In this document: positions 63,222-64,000 of the stretch, one piece after another
Layout of the letters: every line of letters begins with the position of its first letter
Numbering within the stretch: the first letter of the stretch is position 1
Source of the DNA: Geodermatophilus sp. TF02-6
Lineage (GTDB): Bacteria; Actinomycetota; Actinomycetes; Mycobacteriales; Geodermatophilaceae
Length of the DNA stretch: 64,000 bases
Assembly: GCF_003319115.1 (NCBI RefSeq)
Contig: NZ_QOHF01000005.1
Coordinates: forward strand, 1 to 64,000
Reading direction: 5' to 3'
Position numbers and translations under genes: made by a program
Notes under the pieces: generated by a model
Database searches by the model: none
Told to the model about the DNA's origin: nothing
The model's input: the letters and a program-made list of their open reading frames with translations, nothing else

Positions 63222-64000
63222 GTGAGCCTGTCCAGCGTGACCACCGAGGTGGTCGACCCCGTACCGGGGGCGCAGGCGCCCCACCTACCGCAGCAACCCG
63301 ACCTGGTGCAGCTGCTGACCCCCGAGGGGGAGCGGGTCGAGCACCCGGAGTACTCGGTCGACCTGGACGACCAGCAGCTGCGTGACCTCTACCGCGACCT
63401 GGTGCTGGTCCGCCGCTGGGACGTCGAGGCCACCGCGCTGCAGCGGCAGGGGGAGCTGGGCATCTGGGCCTCCCTGCTCGGCCAGGAGGCCGCGCAGATC
63501 GGCGCCGGCCGCGCGCTGGCACCCGGCGACACGGCCTTCCCGACCTACCGCGAGCACGGCGTGGCCTGGACCCGCGGGGTCGACCCGCTGCACGTGATGA
63601 GCCTGTTCCGCGGCGTCGACAACGGCGGCTGGGACCCGGTCGCCACCGGCTTCAACCTCTACACCGTCGTCATCGGCGCGCAGTGCCTGCACGCCACCGG
63701 CTACGCGATGGGCCTGCAGCGCGACGGCGCGGAGGCCGCGGTGTTGGCCTTTTTCGGCGACGGCGCCACCAGCCAGGGCGAGGTCAACGAGGCGATGATC
63801 TGGGCGGCCAGCTTCTCCGCCCCGGTCGTCTTCTTCTGCCAGAACAACCAGTACGCGATCAGCGTGCCCCTCGAACGCCAGTCGCGGGTGCCGCTGTACC
63901 GGCGGGCCGCCGGCTTCGGCTTCCCCGGCGTCCGGGTCGACGGCAACGACGTCCTCGCCGTCCTGGCGGTCACGAAGGCCGCGCTCGCCGCCGCTCGGGA
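63222..64000 (+). CDS. pdhA: 2-oxoacid dehydrogenase E1 component, alpha subunit (partial at window edge)
   Basis: The first 259 residues of an E1-alpha protein; the gene runs off the right edge. After an N-terminal extension the thiamine diphosphate motif GDGATSQGEVNEAMIWAASF with NN (about residues 179-207) is present, as is LVLVRRWDVEATALQRQGEL. It decarboxylates pyruvate or a branched-chain 2-oxoacid. GTG at 63222 behind GAGGAGGAGCA. The divergent Lrp regulator makes the branched-chain role as likely as pyruvate; the symbol is therefore tentative. Confidence 0.85.
   Translation, partial: MSLSSVTTEVVDPVPGAQAPHLPQQPDLVQLLTPEGERVEHPEYSVDLDDQQLRDLYRDLVLVRRWDVEATALQRQGELGIWASLLGQEAAQIGAGRALAPGDTAFPTYREHGVAWTRGVDPLHVMSLFRGVDNGGWDPVATGFNLYTVVIGAQCLHATGYAMGLQRDGAEAAVLAFFGDGATSQGEVNEAMIWAASFSAPVVFFCQNNQYAISVPLERQSRVPLYRRAAGFGFPGVRVDGNDVLAVLAVTKAALAAAR

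Overview
The window is about 64 kb of very GC-rich, gene-dense chromosome. GTG starts are frequent, and stop/start overlaps (ATGA, GTGA) and start codons directly behind TANNNT-type -10 boxes are common. Mycofactocin genes, an actinobacterial Vms1-like release factor, a mycothiol-type DsbA protein, GTP-dependent PEP carboxykinase and RipA-like NlpC/P60 proteins point to a high-GC actinobacterium. The protein style and GC-rich intergenic hairpins fit a Geodermatophilaceae-type organism (Blastococcus, Geodermatophilus, Modestobacter); that family assignment is an inference. I saw no rRNA, tRNA, CRISPR array, insertion sequence or prophage.

Layout. 0-3 kb: divergent TetR repressor and DrrAB-type ABC exporter, with an eight-copy 27-bp tandem repeat between the two exporter genes. 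3-7 kb: mycofactocin maturation genes mftE and mftF and a GAF-domain regulator, without mftABCD. 7-12.4 kb: remnant of a siderophore-binding protein gene, then a form II (AYRGAGR) CO-dehydrogenase-like operon coxS-coxL-coxM-coxG. 12.4-23.6 kb: mostly housekeeping genes (hydrolases, DedA, amidohydrolase, metallo-beta-lactamase-fold protein, TldD/TldE, NlpC/P60, MetE-like protein, gamma carbonic anhydrase). 23.7-27.3 kb: MazEF-like toxin-antitoxin pair and a polar amino-acid ABC transporter. 27.5-33.6 kb: MscS channel, thioesterase, DMT exporter, a mycofactocin-type SDR and a DsbA/nitroreductase-like protein. 33.8-39.6 kb: a catabolic run of acetoacetyl-CoA synthetase, cytochrome P450, alpha/beta hydrolase and acyl-CoA dehydrogenase, followed by a truncated MFS gene. 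39.6-44.7 kb: an alpha-glucoside uptake and hydrolysis operon without its own ATPase. 44.8-52.2 kb: VOC protein, FKBP, CDF transporter, PEP carboxykinase, MFS transporter and a rhodanese/acVLRF1 pair. 52.4-59.1 kb: cell-envelope genes (class A PBP, YihY-type protein, second NlpC/P60 behind a probable c-di-AMP riboswitch) and a frameshifted CrtI-like oxidoreductase. 59.2-64 kb: serine hydrolase, PPOX-like protein, DUF3253 protein, and an Lrp/AsnC regulator divergent from a 2-oxoacid dehydrogenase E1-alpha gene cut by the window edge.

Two themes link distant genes. mftE, mftF and a mycofactocin-type SDR occur in one window, so the host probably makes and uses this redox cofactor. The PBP, the two NlpC/P60 endopeptidases and the riboswitch belong to cell-wall growth. 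The least explained features are repeats and couplings: the 27-bp array inside the exporter operon, a recurrent GC-rich intergenic hairpin family, a palindrome inserted in frame in mftF, tiny bridging ORFs around mftF, and a 313-bp antisense overlap of the PBP and YihY genes through their low-complexity tails.
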